DNA of 64,000 bases from Photobacterium gaetbulicola Gung47 (GTDB taxonomy: Bacteria > Pseudomonadota > Gammaproteobacteria > Enterobacterales > Vibrionaceae), in NCBI GenBank assembly GCA_000940995.1, contig CP005973.1, positions 186,001 to 250,000 of the forward strand. The letters are read 5' to 3'. Position numbers and translations under genes: made by a program. Below the pieces are notes generated by a model. It made no database searches and was not told the origin of the DNA. It was given only the letters and a program-made list of their open reading frames with translations. This document shows positions 8,366 through 17,229 of the stretch, in pieces (positions within the stretch are counted from its first letter, which is position 1; every line of letters begins with the position of its first letter).

Positions 8366-8887
8366 ATGAAAAAAACGATTTTTAATAACTTCCGCTACAT
8401 TGGCTGGATAGTGATCTTTTGTTCCATGCTGGGGTCGATGCTACTAATCATGATCGGTGCGTCGAAAGCGTATTCTGCCTTTGATGTCTTCATTTTCAAT
8501 GCCACACCTCAAGCTGAGTTAATGCATCTCGACAAAGCGGATATTGCCATTAGTTACCTGATTAAATCCTTAGATACCTTCTTGGTTGCCCTGGTGTTGT
8601 TCATTTTCTCTCACGGTGTATTTACCCTGTTTATCTCGGATAAAACAGCCGATGAGCAGCAGAGTACACAGGTGCTGAAGTGGATCAAAACCCCGAATAT
8701 TGGCCATTTAAAAAACATTTTGGCTGAAGTCATCATTGTGATTTTGTTTGTGAAGTTCCTAGAGCTGGTATTGGTTAATTTCAATGACCTGAGTTGGAGC
8801 ATATTAGTGTTGCCCGCATCCATTCTTCTCTTGAGCCTAGGATTGAAATTCCTTGAATTGGGACAACACGAACAAGCAGGGCACTGA
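8366..8887 (+). CDS. YqhA-family (UPF0114) inner-membrane protein
   Basis: 173 residues with three or four membrane segments: about 7-30 (GWIVIFCSMLGSMLLIMIGA), 65-90 (DTFLVALVLFIFSHGVFTLF), 115-135 and 145-165. The segment LIKSLDTFLVALVLFIFSHG and the KTPNIGHLKNILAEVIIVIL region are typical of the YqhA/UPF0114 family, whose function is not established. I chose the ATG at 8366, preceded by GAGGGG, over an upstream in-frame ATG at 8240 that would add 42 residues without family similarity. Single gene, followed by the uvrB-like gene. Confidence 0.85.
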   Translation: MKKTIFNNFRYIGWIVIFCSMLGSMLLIMIGASKAYSAFDVFIFNATPQAELMHLDKADIAISYLIKSLDTFLVALVLFIFSHGVFTLFISDKTADEQQSTQVLKWIKTPNIGHLKNILAEVIIVILFVKFLELVLVNFNDLSWSILVLPASILLLSLGLKFLELGQHEQAGH

Positions 8888-8974
8888 TCCTGCTTGCTTC
8901 CATCTTTTGTCACCCCGTTATGCTAGCGGGTGAGCAAGTATACTTAACGTGTCTAAATAGATTAGGGGGTTATC

Positions 8975-10951
8975 ATGGCTAAGGGATCGTTCATTTTGCA
9001 TTCCAACTATCCACCATCGGGTGATCAACCTGAAGCAATAGCACGGCTGATATCTGGCTTGGAGAGTGGTGCCACCCACCAAACGCTACAGGGGATCACA
9101 GGTTCCGGAAAAACCTTCACCATGGCCAATGTGATCCACCGTGTGCAGCGCCCTACCTTGATACTTGCCCATAACAAAACACTGGCAGCACAGCTGTATA
9201 GCGAAATGAAGCGCTTCTTTCCTGAAAATGCCGTGGAGTATTTCGTCTCCTATTACGATTACTACCAGCCAGAGGTCTATATTCCGGCCAGTGATCGCTT
9301 TATCCGTAAAGACTCCGCGATTAATGAACACCTTGAAAGGCTACGTCTATCGACCACCAAGTCCTTGATTGAGCGCCGAGATGTTATTGTCGTTGCTTCG
9401 GTTTCATCGGTATATGGATTGGGGGATCCCAATGACTATCGTGTTTTGCAAATACCACTTACCGTGGGGGCACATATCGAGCGGGAAGACTTTATTCGCC
9501 GTCTTGAGCGCCTGCAATATACGCGTTGCGAGCGCACCATTGAACGGGCAACATTCCGAGTGCATGGTAATTGGGTTGATATCTTCCCGGCAGACTCAGA
9601 GCATAGAGCGATCCGGGTTGGCTTATTGAGTGACACAGTAGAAAGTCTGCAGTGGATTGATCCCCTAACCGGAAAACAACTTGGTAAAATCGAACATTAT
9701 TTTGTTTCACCAAAAACGTTGTATGCCACACCGCGGGATAAGATCCTAACGGCCAGTACAGAAATACTTCGTGAGCTGGAAGAACGGGTTGCAGAGCTTA
9801 ACGGTGAAAACCGCCTTGTCGAAGCGGCACGCCTCTATGAGCGTGTTATGAGTGATGTCGAAATGATGCAGCAGCTAGGTTATTGCTCCGGGATTGAAAA
9901 CTACTCCTGTTATTTGAATGACCGGGATCCCGCTCTGCCACCAACGACGTTGCTTGATTACTTACCGAAAGATGGCTTGCTGTTTATTGATGAGTCTCAT
10001 GTGATGGTTCCGCAAATCTCAGCCATGTACCGGGGGGATCAAAGCCGAAAAGAAACCTTGATTGATTACGGTTTCCGCTTGCCGTCGGCGAAGAACAACC
10101 GGCCTTTAAGCTTTAAAGAGTTCGAAAAAATCAAACCCCAAACCATCTTTGTATCGGCGACCCCTGGTGATTATGAATTGAATCGTTCACAGGGTGAGGC
10201 AATTGAGCAAATTATTCGCCCGACCGGCCTGCTTGACCCTGAGGTGGAGGTAAGGCCGTCAGCGGATCATATCGATAATTTGCTGGGGGAAATTTCGCAG
10301 CGAGTTGATAAGAATGAACGGGTACTTGTGACCACGTTGACGAAGAAAAGTGCGGAGGATCTTAATGACTTTATGGTTGAGAAGGGGATCCGCGTGCGTT
10401 ATTTGCACTCTGACGTAAAAACGGCTGATCGGGTCGATATCATTAATGGTTTACGGGCGGGTGAGTTTGATGTCTTGATTGGTATTAACTTGTTGCGTGA
10501 GGGATTAGATATTCCAGAAGCCTCGCTCGTGGCTATCCTCGATGCGGATCATGCCGGGTTCTTACGTTCGGTACAGGCCCTGATCCAGATAATTGGCCGG
10601 GCTGCGCGCAACGCTAACGGTAAGGCTATTTTATATGCCGATAGAGTGACCCCCGCCATGCAGCAGGCGATCAATGAATCAAGCAGCCGCAGGCAGCGCC
10701 AAGTGCTCTTTAATCAAGCTCATGGGATCACGCCGATGTCATCGTTGCGCAAGCAGACGTCAGAGCATGAAGCACCACAGGAACAACAAACTCACTCGGT
10801 TGCGTTTTGTGAAAACTTATCTGTTTTGTGTCAGCAGATCACCGAAAAAGAACAACATCTGCTTGCGGCCGTGGACGCCAGTGATGCACAGCAGATCAAT
10901 GAGATCCGAGTTCAGCTAGATGAGCTCTACCGTCAGTTCATTTATATGTAA
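8975..10951 (+). CDS. UvrB-family excinuclease helicase subunit, divergent
   Basis: 658 residues with the full UvrB architecture. Walker A is GITGSGKTF (Lys46), the beta-hairpin that clamps DNA is YFVSYYDYYQPEVYIP, the DEAD-box equivalent is FIDESHVM, and the C-terminal helicase motifs are GINLLREGLDIPEASL and IIGRAARNANGKAILYAD. UvrB verifies damage and recruits UvrC in nucleotide excision repair. The protein differs at positions I remember as nearly invariant in gammaproteobacterial UvrB (for example QALIQIIGRAARN for RSLIQTIGRAARN), and the C-terminal UVR motif that binds UvrC is degenerate (LAAVDASDAQQINEIRVQLDEL). It is also slightly short. I think it is a paralogue rather than the housekeeping UvrB. 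The start has AGGGGG before the ATG. Confidence 0.85.
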   Translation: MAKGSFILHSNYPPSGDQPEAIARLISGLESGATHQTLQGITGSGKTFTMANVIHRVQRPTLILAHNKTLAAQLYSEMKRFFPENAVEYFVSYYDYYQPEVYIPASDRFIRKDSAINEHLERLRLSTTKSLIERRDVIVVASVSSVYGLGDPNDYRVLQIPLTVGAHIEREDFIRRLERLQYTRCERTIERATFRVHGNWVDIFPADSEHRAIRVGLLSDTVESLQWIDPLTGKQLGKIEHYFVSPKTLYATPRDKILTASTEILRELEERVAELNGENRLVEAARLYERVMSDVEMMQQLGYCSGIENYSCYLNDRDPALPPTTLLDYLPKDGLLFIDESHVMVPQISAMYRGDQSRKETLIDYGFRLPSAKNNRPLSFKEFEKIKPQTIFVSATPGDYELNRSQGEAIEQIIRPTGLLDPEVEVRPSADHIDNLLGEISQRVDKNERVLVTTLTKKSAEDLNDFMVEKGIRVRYLHSDVKTADRVDIINGLRAGEFDVLIGINLLREGLDIPEASLVAILDADHAGFLRSVQALIQIIGRAARNANGKAILYADRVTPAMQQAINESSSRRQRQVLFNQAHGITPMSSLRKQTSEHEAPQEQQTHSVAFCENLSVLCQQITEKEQHLLAAVDASDAQQINEIRVQLDELYRQFIYM

Positions 10952-10969
10952 TATGGCACTTGGCAAGAC

Positions 10970-11002
10970 AGCCCTTTAAGCCTCCCATTACCTTAAAGGG
11001 CT
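10970..11002 (+). terminator. Hairpin after the uvrB-like gene
   Basis: 11-bp stem AGCCCTTTAAG / CTTAAAGGGCT with an 11-nt loop, 18 bp after the stop. No T run follows, so it may be a weak or Rho-dependent terminator. Confidence 0.5.
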
Positions 11003-11149
11003 ACCTTGTTGTTATTTCCGGCAATGTTACGCTTACCTGCTTACCTTCATTGACTCTTTTTTGAACTCTTCAAGCAACTTCTTGCCTTGGCTGTCATCAC
11101 TATAGATACTGAACCCAAGTACATGGAGTAAGCAATAGGAAAGTTTAGG

Positions 11150-11641
11150 ATGAGCGAAAAAGTAAAAAATGCACTGGTGTGGTTAAAGGAAATGCTCGAT
11201 TCGCAGCAGGTGCAGTTCCAGATCGTTGGCGGCCTTGCTGCAACCATTCATGGTGGTAGCAGGGAGGTGGCGGATATTGATCTATACATTCGAAGGGTTG
11301 ATGCCGACAAAATCCTACCATTGGTACGTGCCTATATTTCTAAGCCTCTAGCCCACTATGTTGAAGGTGGATGGGATTTGCAATATTTTCAATTGAGCTA
11401 TCAGGGGCAGAAAATTGAAATCGGTATGTCTCCCGGCACCAAAATAAAAGCAGCAGGCAGTGGTAATTGGATTGAGCTCAAAACGGATTTCTCTCAATCT
11501 GTTGTTGGGAGTTATTTGGGCGTTGAAGTGCCCACGATCCCTGTTGTCGAGTTGATACGATACAAGCGGGTGTTGGGTAGAGAGGTCGATCTCATTGATA
11601 TCAATGAGCTGACCGGTGGTTCTGCGTCAACATCCACGTAG
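11150..11641 (+). CDS. Nucleotidyltransferase-fold protein, small
   Basis: 163 residues. The segment QIVGGLAATIHGGSREVADIDLYI fits the nucleotidyltransferase superfamily: a GG-x-A turn and then the D-x-D metal pair (ADIDLY). It resembles the minimal nucleotidyltransferases seen in toxin-antitoxin (MNT/AbiEii-like) and DUF6036-type proteins. No partner toxin or HEPN gene lies beside it. The C-terminus (VVELIRYKRVLGREVDLIDINEL) fits the helical end of the same domain. The upstream TTTAGG is a modest ribosome binding site. Substrate and role are unknown. Confidence 0.65.
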   Translation: MSEKVKNALVWLKEMLDSQQVQFQIVGGLAATIHGGSREVADIDLYIRRVDADKILPLVRAYISKPLAHYVEGGWDLQYFQLSYQGQKIEIGMSPGTKIKAAGSGNWIELKTDFSQSVVGSYLGVEVPTIPVVELIRYKRVLGREVDLIDINELTGGSASTST

Positions 11642-11730
11642 GTTGCGGCTATTCGCCGCAGGCCTTTTCGACGTGTTTGGCATCAGATTATTGTTTTCCA
11701 CACAAAGTTAAGCATTTATTGCCAACAAGT

Positions 11731-11770
11731 ACGAGCCATCCCATCAGCCTCGCCTTTGGGGATGGCTCGT
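11731..11770. terminator. Hairpin between converging genes
   Basis: 12-bp stem ACGAGCCATCCC / GGGATGGCTCGT with a 16-nt loop, between the converging nucleotidyltransferase and symporter genes. It lacks a long T run in either direction, so termination is likely but not certain. Confidence 0.5.
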
Positions 11771-11813
11771 TGGCTTTGTGTGCAGTGGTCAATGAGTCTT
11801 AGTTGCTGCTCGG

Positions 11814-13538
11814 TTAGAGAGCCATTGCCTGCCTATGTAACCGACTGGATTTATACGCCAGTCCAGAGCCGCACAGTAGAATGAATCCACCAATTCCGAG
11901 GAATATTGCGGCATCACGCCATGTATCGGCTGAAATAGCAATCAAGCTAACCAGTATCCCCAGCAGCGTCAAGGCACGCCCCATGAAGATCCCGTTGGTA
12001 TGATCAATAGGGCTCTGCTCCTCTTGGCTCATTGGCATGGCGAGCAGCTGGCGAATATCTTGCGTATTACGTTCGGCTCGGGACAGCCAAGGTGTCAGCA
12101 TGAAGAAACCACCAGTGAAAATGAGATGTGCGATGAAAGTGGCGGCAATCTTAAAATCGACATGCTCTCGCGCAGTCAATGTATAGTCGAACAAGGCGGC
12201 TACCCACTCGACCTTGAAGCCGAAATGCATGAACAGGGAAACTGCCAAACCGACCAAAATCGTTGCCCATCCCGACCAGCCCGGGGTGCGCAGGTTAAGC
12301 AGGGCCAAGAAGGATGGGATCGACAGTGGCATCTGAATCATGGCGGTGAATAGCATCATGATGTCGAACAGGCTGTAGCCTTCCAGCCGAGCAAAGAAAA
12401 GGGCAACGGCACAGGCCATGACGCCCGTCAGCAGGGTGGCCATTTTGCCAATCAGCATTTGTTGCCTGTCTGTTCCTTGGGGATTAACCAGTGAGAGGTA
12501 AATATTGTTTACCACGATACCAGCATTGCGGTTGAGTGCCGTGGTCATTGGGGAAACGGTAGCAGCCAGCATAGCCACCATCACCAGACCTAGCAGGCCG
12601 TTTGGCATATAGTGGTCGATGTAATACAGATAGGCGGCATTATCCGCGCTGGCACCCAGGTTCGGGTAACTGTCGACCAGATTAATATCCAATGAAGCGA
12701 CAAACCACGGTGGTGAAAACCATAGTAGAGGCGCAAACAAGAAAAGTACTCCGGCCAAGGTTGCTGCTCGAGTGGCTTCTTTTTCGTTGCGGGTGATCAA
12801 GAACCGATAGCTGCTCAGCGCATTGTTGGTATTGAGGGTTTGGCTAAAGAGCACTGCACCTATCCACAGAACAAAAATCTGCCAGATGGCAATATCTTCG
12901 CCCATGATGGTATGGGATAGAGAGTCGACAGGGAGTACCAAGACTTCTTTTGCGGCGGTGAAACCGACAACCAGCGTGATGGCGATGAGTAGAACCAACT
13001 GAATCACATTGGTGGCAGAAACGGTCCAAACACCACCGGAGACAGCAATGAAGGTGACCAGTAAACTGATCCCAACGATAGTAACGTCAATGCTGATGCC
13101 AAAGGTCGCCGATAAAAAGGCCCCAAGCCCGTTAAGCCAAATGCCGGCTCCGATAAGGGTGATAGGAAAGCTCAGCCAGGTAAAGGTTTGCTCGGAAGAT
13201 TTATCGAACCTCAACTTGATCACATCCATGGCGGTGGCAACTCGCAAACGGCGATAGCGTTTGGCAAAGTATAGCGCCGAGATGAAAAAACCTAGGGCAT
13301 TCCCCCAGAACACAAACATGATACTCAGCCCATCGGCATAGGCTTTCGCGGCAGCACCGGTAAAGGTCCAGGCAGAAAACTGGGTCATGAAAGCTGTTGC
13401 GCCAGCCATCCACCAAGTCATGGCACTGCCACCCTTGATGAATCCTTCCGCGCTAGTGGCCTGATGCCGAAAAGCTTGTGTCACTTTGATGATAAAAACA
13501 AAGTATAGGGCGATCATGGCCCAGTCTAGATATGTCAA
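11814..13538 (-). CDS. Sodium:solute symporter (SSS family)
   Basis: 574 residues with about 13 to 15 membrane segments, an inner-membrane transporter of the SSS family that takes up a small solute with sodium. Family marks include WWMAGATAFMTQFSAWTFTGAA near the N-terminus (sodium-site helix), RYRRLRVATAMDVIKLRF and the AATVSPMTTALNRNAGI helix. The first codon appears to be TTG at 13538; the first ATG in frame is at 13517, seven codons later. The substrate cannot be read from sequence; relatives sit in sugar, sialate and organic-acid loci. It stands alone on the minus strand, divergent from the MoxR/Bat operon with a 377-bp shared upstream region. Confidence 0.88.
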   Translation of the reverse strand: MTYLDWAMIALYFVFIIKVTQAFRHQATSAEGFIKGGSAMTWWMAGATAFMTQFSAWTFTGAAAKAYADGLSIMFVFWGNALGFFISALYFAKRYRRLRVATAMDVIKLRFDKSSEQTFTWLSFPITLIGAGIWLNGLGAFLSATFGISIDVTIVGISLLVTFIAVSGGVWTVSATNVIQLVLLIAITLVVGFTAAKEVLVLPVDSLSHTIMGEDIAIWQIFVLWIGAVLFSQTLNTNNALSSYRFLITRNEKEATRAATLAGVLFLFAPLLWFSPPWFVASLDINLVDSYPNLGASADNAAYLYYIDHYMPNGLLGLVMVAMLAATVSPMTTALNRNAGIVVNNIYLSLVNPQGTDRQQMLIGKMATLLTGVMACAVALFFARLEGYSLFDIMMLFTAMIQMPLSIPSFLALLNLRTPGWSGWATILVGLAVSLFMHFGFKVEWVAALFDYTLTAREHVDFKIAATFIAHLIFTGGFFMLTPWLSRAERNTQDIRQLLAMPMSQEEQSPIDHTNGIFMGRALTLLGILVSLIAISADTWRDAAIFLGIGGFILLCGSGLAYKSSRLHRQAMAL

Positions 13539-13915
13539 TGCCTGTACCTGCTTGTGGAAAAGTTCCTGGAGGGGTTATTGGAATTGTATTTTACTTTTTT
13601 GGAAATATTGATTCAAATTGATCTCGGGGTTTCATGATCACAAACAAAGCAGTTTTCAGGTGGTACGTGATAGGAGGAGTAATTAATTATTTGAAATGTT
13701 TCTATTGTGGTTTCGATAGTCATGTCATTGTTGTTAGTAGGTGGGATTCTCTATTTATTGCTCTTTAAGTCTTGTATTACAGGATATTTTGGAGGATGAA
13801 TAGTGGGATTACATTCACATAATCCACCAGTATCTGCTACATCCATCTGAAGAAGTTGCTATTATTTTCGAAATTCGTATAAACGTTTCGATTTTTGCAT
13901 TGTTCAGAGGTTTAC
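13539..13915. other. Divergent regulatory region, symporter / MoxR operon
   Basis: 377 bp without a gene. It contains a CRP-like site at 13804-13819 (TGGGA-N6-TCACA, one mismatch), a candidate sigma70 promoter and a LacI-type operator, the last two listed separately. The MoxR gene ribosome binding site (CAGAGG) lies at the right end. Confidence 0.6.
13856..13891 (+). promoter_or_regulatory. Promoter and LacI-type operator before MoxR/Bat operon
   Basis: Candidate -35 TTGCTA (13856-13861), 16-bp spacer and -10 TATAAA (13878-13883). The operator core AAACGTTTCG at 13881-13890 overlaps the -10 and the expected start of transcription. The 15-mer at 13877-13891 (GTATAAACGTTTCGA) recurs exactly at 63667-63681, upstream of the sulfatase maturase. 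The same core occurs before the LacI gene at 34632, which makes that LacI protein the likely binder. Confidence 0.65.
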
Positions 13916-14884
13916 ATGCTAGCTCACCCTCTCGTTGATACTTTTCAGTCTCTCAATCGTTACCTACAGTCGCAGGTCATTGGCCAGCCAGACTTGGTTA
14001 AGCAGTTGCTAATTGCTCTATTGGCTGATGGGCATATTCTGGTGGAAGGTCCGCCTGGGTTGGCAAAAACGCGAGCAGTAAAAGTGCTAGCTGAGTGTAT
14101 TGAAGGCAGTTTCCAGCGTATGCAGTTTACCCCTGATCTTTTGCCTGCAGATTTGACCGGAACAGATATTTATCGCCCAGAGACCGGGGCTTTCGATTTT
14201 CAGGAAGGCCCGATTTTCCATTCGCTGGTACTAGCTGATGAAATCAACCGGGCACCGGCCAAGGTGCAGTCGGCGATGTTGGAGGCGATGGCCGAAAAGC
14301 AGATCACCGTGGGTAAACAGACGTATACGCTTCCTGAGCTATTCCTGGTGATGGCAACCCAAAACCCGATCGAACAAGAAGGGACCTACCCACTGCCAGA
14401 AGCTCAACTGGACCGCTTTTTGTTGCAGCTCCAAGTCGAATATCCAGATAGTGACAGTGAATTGGCAATACTGCGGCTCAACCGAGGTGAGGCACTGGGC
14501 GTGAAAAGTGAAGAGGCCGTCCATCTATCACAGCAGGATATTTTCAAGGCGCGCCAGCAGGTGCTTGAGCTGTATATGGCGGAAGAGATTGAGCAGTATA
14601 TTATCCGACTGGTGATGGCGACGCGAACACCAGAAAGATACGACGATCAGCTGGCAAGCTGGCTGCAAATGGGCGTGAGTCCGCGAGCGACCCTGGCGCT
14701 GGACCGCTGTGCCCGGGCACATGCCTGGTTGGCTGGGCGCGACTTTGTCACCCCGGATGATGTGATGACTATGGCCTATCCGGTGCTGCGCCACCGACTG
14801 TTGCGCAGCTATGAAGCCCAGGCGGAAGGGATCGACAACGATTTCATTATCAAACAGCTTCTGAGCTGGGTGACTAGCGCATGA
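13916..14884 (+). CDS. MoxR-family AAA+ ATPase
   Basis: 322 residues, cytoplasmic AAA+ ATPase of the MoxR type. Such ATPases act with VWA-domain partners as chaperone-like machines that activate or assemble other proteins. Walker A is GPPGLAKTR, Walker B LADEINRAPAK, sensor 1 MATQNPIEQEGTYPLPEAQLDR, and the C-terminal lid holds GVSPRATLALDRCARAHA and YPVLRHRLL. I chose the ATG at 13916, preceded by AGAGG; a TTG seven codons upstream also opens the frame. It is the first gene of a six-gene operon and overlaps the next gene by 4 bp. The same set exists in other vibrios as far as I recall. Confidence 0.93.
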   Translation: MLAHPLVDTFQSLNRYLQSQVIGQPDLVKQLLIALLADGHILVEGPPGLAKTRAVKVLAECIEGSFQRMQFTPDLLPADLTGTDIYRPETGAFDFQEGPIFHSLVLADEINRAPAKVQSAMLEAMAEKQITVGKQTYTLPELFLVMATQNPIEQEGTYPLPEAQLDRFLLQLQVEYPDSDSELAILRLNRGEALGVKSEEAVHLSQQDIFKARQQVLELYMAEEIEQYIIRLVMATRTPERYDDQLASWLQMGVSPRATLALDRCARAHAWLAGRDFVTPDDVMTMAYPVLRHRLLRSYEAQAEGIDNDFIIKQLLSWVTSA

Positions 14885-15801
14885 TCCTTCCAGCCCATAG
14901 TGATGGTATTCATTTGTCGCTGGCGGAACTGTTGCATTACCAAAAGCAGTCAGTCCGCTGGCTTCCTCCTGCCCGTAGTATCTGGTCCTATCTCAGCGGC
15001 CAACATGACAGTGCTGGTAAAGGGCGGGGCATGGACTTTGCCGAGGTACGTCCATATCAAAAAGGGGATGATATTCGGTCTATTGACTGGCGTATTACGG
15101 CCCGAACGGGTAAGCCCCATACCAAGTTATATACCGAAGAAAGAGAGTGTCCGGTGATGCTTGCGGTTGATTTATCCTCGACCATGCAATACGGCACTCG
15201 GTTGTTGTACAAGTCAGTTCAAGCGGCACATATCGCCAGCTTGATTTGCTGGTTAACGGTGGCGCAAAAAGATCGGGTTGGTGCGGTTGTTATTGGAGGT
15301 CAGCAGGTAATTGATTGCCCGCCGACAGCCCGTCAGCAAGGGCCACTACAGATCATGAATGCGATAAAAGGTATTCATGACAAAAGTTTAAAGGTGGTTC
15401 AAGAGCAGCATCAAGACACATTTTTAGTGGCAATGAATCAGTTACACCGTCTCTGCCCGAAAGGCAGTGAGCTAATTGTTATTAGTGATTTCAATCAGCT
15501 ATCAGCCTGTACTGAAAAGCGGTTAAAGCAACTGGCTCAGCACAATAAGTTGAGGCTACTCCATGTTTTTGACCCAATTGAAAAGGGTGAAACCGCATTT
15601 CGGGGCCGCCATTGGCTCGGCGATCATCAACGGTCACTGCCGATAAGCTTCGGTCGCAAGTCCACCTTGCAGTCTTTGCAGAATGATTTTGAGCATCACC
15701 AACAGCGTTTGGCAACACTCTCAAATCAACTCCAATCCCCTGTTTACCATGTCTCTGCTGGCAAACCATTGATCGACCAGCTTGGAGGATTACGTGGATA
15801 G
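14881..15801 (+). CDS. DUF58 protein of the MoxR/Bat operon
   Basis: 306 residues with the DUF58 core: GRGMDFAEVRPYQKGDDIRSIDW and ARTGKPHTKLYTEERECPVM, then a VWA-like segment starting LAVDLSSTMQYG with the DxSxT metal-site pattern. DUF58 proteins almost always lie next to a MoxR ATPase and are thought to be its VWA-type partner. It overlaps moxR by 4 bp and the next gene by 8 bp, so translation is probably coupled. Cytoplasmic; no signal peptide. Confidence 0.9.
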   Translation: MILPAHSDGIHLSLAELLHYQKQSVRWLPPARSIWSYLSGQHDSAGKGRGMDFAEVRPYQKGDDIRSIDWRITARTGKPHTKLYTEERECPVMLAVDLSSTMQYGTRLLYKSVQAAHIASLICWLTVAQKDRVGAVVIGGQQVIDCPPTARQQGPLQIMNAIKGIHDKSLKVVQEQHQDTFLVAMNQLHRLCPKGSELIVISDFNQLSACTEKRLKQLAQHNKLRLLHVFDPIEKGETAFRGRHWLGDHQRSLPISFGRKSTLQSLQNDFEHHQQRLATLSNQLQSPVYHVSAGKPLIDQLGGLRG

Positions 15802-16267
15802 CGTATTGAATCTTGCTCCCTTGGATCTACCCGCGGAGCCTAGCTGGTGGCCGTTGCCGACATCTACATGGGTGGTACTTGGCGGGCTTCTCTTTATTGT
15901 CCTGCTTCGGCTCGGATATCACCATTACCAAACCAGGCTCAAGCGGAAAGCCTTGGGCCATCTTTCACGGCTGGAGAGCCGACCCGATCTGCCGGCTCTT
16001 GATTGTTTATTGCGGCGTATAGCCTTGACCTATTTTCCGCGTAATCAAGTGGCTGGGCTATCTGGTGAAGCATGGTTGGCATGGCTCGATAAACAGTTGG
16101 ATGGACAGCTTGATGGGCAACTCGATAGTTTGCAGTTTATGGCTCTGAAAGAAGGTTGGCTATCCGGTCTGTATGGCAATAAGCCACTGGAACAAGATCA
16201 GTGGCAGACGTGTATCGCAGCCAGCCGACATTGGATTTTGCACTTCAAAACGGAGGGTAAATGCTAG
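15794..16267 (+). CDS. DUF4381 membrane protein of the MoxR/Bat operon
   Basis: 157 residues. After a short N-terminus comes one membrane segment (TWVVLGGLLFIVLLRLGYHHY) and a cytoplasmic helical domain with LDCLLRRIALTYFPRNQVAG and GEAWLAWLDKQ, typical of DUF4381 proteins encoded between DUF58 and BatA-like genes. The start is GTG at 15794, five bases after GGAGG; a TTG at 15782 is also in frame but lies before that ribosome binding site. It overlaps both neighbours. Its role is likely to tether the MoxR/VWA complex to the inner membrane; this is inference. Confidence 0.85.
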   Translation: MDSVLNLAPLDLPAEPSWWPLPTSTWVVLGGLLFIVLLRLGYHHYQTRLKRKALGHLSRLESRPDLPALDCLLRRIALTYFPRNQVAGLSGEAWLAWLDKQLDGQLDGQLDSLQFMALKEGWLSGLYGNKPLEQDQWQTCIAASRHWILHFKTEGKC

Positions 16268-17229
16268 CGTTTGATTACCTCGCCGTAGTGCTGTTGCTTC
16301 CGCTGCCATGGGTTGTCCGTCGTTTTGCCCGTGAGGTTGAGCCTGTATCCGTGCTAAGGCTCGGACGCCTTCCCAATGATCTCGATGACAGTATTCATAA
16401 CAGCAGAGTGCCAATGGTACTGAGCATTGCCGCTTGGCTGTTTTTGCTATCGGCCTTGGCCCGCCCCGTTTGGCTCGGTGAGCCAATAAGTGTTCCGATG
16501 GAGCATCGAGACGTGATGCTGGTAGTTGATCTGTCGGGCTCAATGGATATCGAAGACATGAATGGAGGGGGAGGCGAAGCCATAAGCCGGATGACGGCAA
16601 TGAAAAGTGTTCTTGTTGATTTTGTTCGTCGGCGTGAAGGGGACAGGCTAGGGTTGGTGTTATTTGCCGATCACGGTTATCTCCATACTCCGCTGACACT
16701 GGATATTCGCAACCTGGAGCAACAAATCGAACAACTTACATTGGGTCTAGTTGGCTACATGACCGCGATAGGTGAAGGTGTTGCCATTGCCACTAAGACC
16801 TTCATTGATAGTGAAGCTCCTCAGCGGGTCATGATCCTATTGAGTGATGGTAGTAATACCATCGGCGCGGTAGAGCCAATGGCAGCGGCGGAGCTCGCCA
16901 AGGATAGCAATGTCACCATTTACAGTATCGGCTTAGGGGCCGAGTCCATGATGGTCGAAAATGCCTTTGGTGAACTGCACGAAACCAACCCGGCCTGGGA
17001 TCTGGATGAATCGCTGCTGACTGAAATTGCCGAATTGTCGGGAGGGCAGTACTTCAGGGCCCGTAACCAGGATGAACTGGCAAAAGTGTATTCGTTGATT
17101 GATGGGCTGGAGCCGATTTCTGATGCCGAGCAAACTTGGCAACCTCGGTATGACCTTTATCCGTATCCGTTGTTTATGACTTTGCTGCTGATGGTGATGT
17201 TGGCTGCCTACCGGAGGCATTATGGTTAA
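16261..17229 (+). CDS. VWA-domain membrane protein (BatA-like)
   Basis: 322 residues. An N-terminal membrane segment and a second near residue 55-75 precede a von Willebrand A domain with an intact metal-site motif (VVDLSGSMDIEDM, DxSxS) and the supporting ILLSDGSNTIGAVEP. A last membrane helix (LFMTLLLMVMLAAY) closes the protein. This is the BatA arrangement, with the VWA domain in the periplasm between helices. It binds metal-dependent ligands or client proteins together with MoxR. GGAGGG precedes the ATG, which overlaps the previous gene by 7 bp. Confidence 0.9.
   Translation: MLAFDYLAVVLLLPLPWVVRRFAREVEPVSVLRLGRLPNDLDDSIHNSRVPMVLSIAAWLFLLSALARPVWLGEPISVPMEHRDVMLVVDLSGSMDIEDMNGGGGEAISRMTAMKSVLVDFVRRREGDRLGLVLFADHGYLHTPLTLDIRNLEQQIEQLTLGLVGYMTAIGEGVAIATKTFIDSEAPQRVMILLSDGSNTIGAVEPMAAAELAKDSNVTIYSIGLGAESMMVENAFGELHETNPAWDLDESLLTEIAELSGGQYFRARNQDELAKVYSLIDGLEPISDAEQTWQPRYDLYPYPLFMTLLLMVMLAAYRRHYG

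Noticed and set aside
11150..11641. Toxin-antitoxin pair based on the nucleotidyltransferase fold
   Set aside because: No adjacent HEPN, AbiEi or other partner gene was found on either side.
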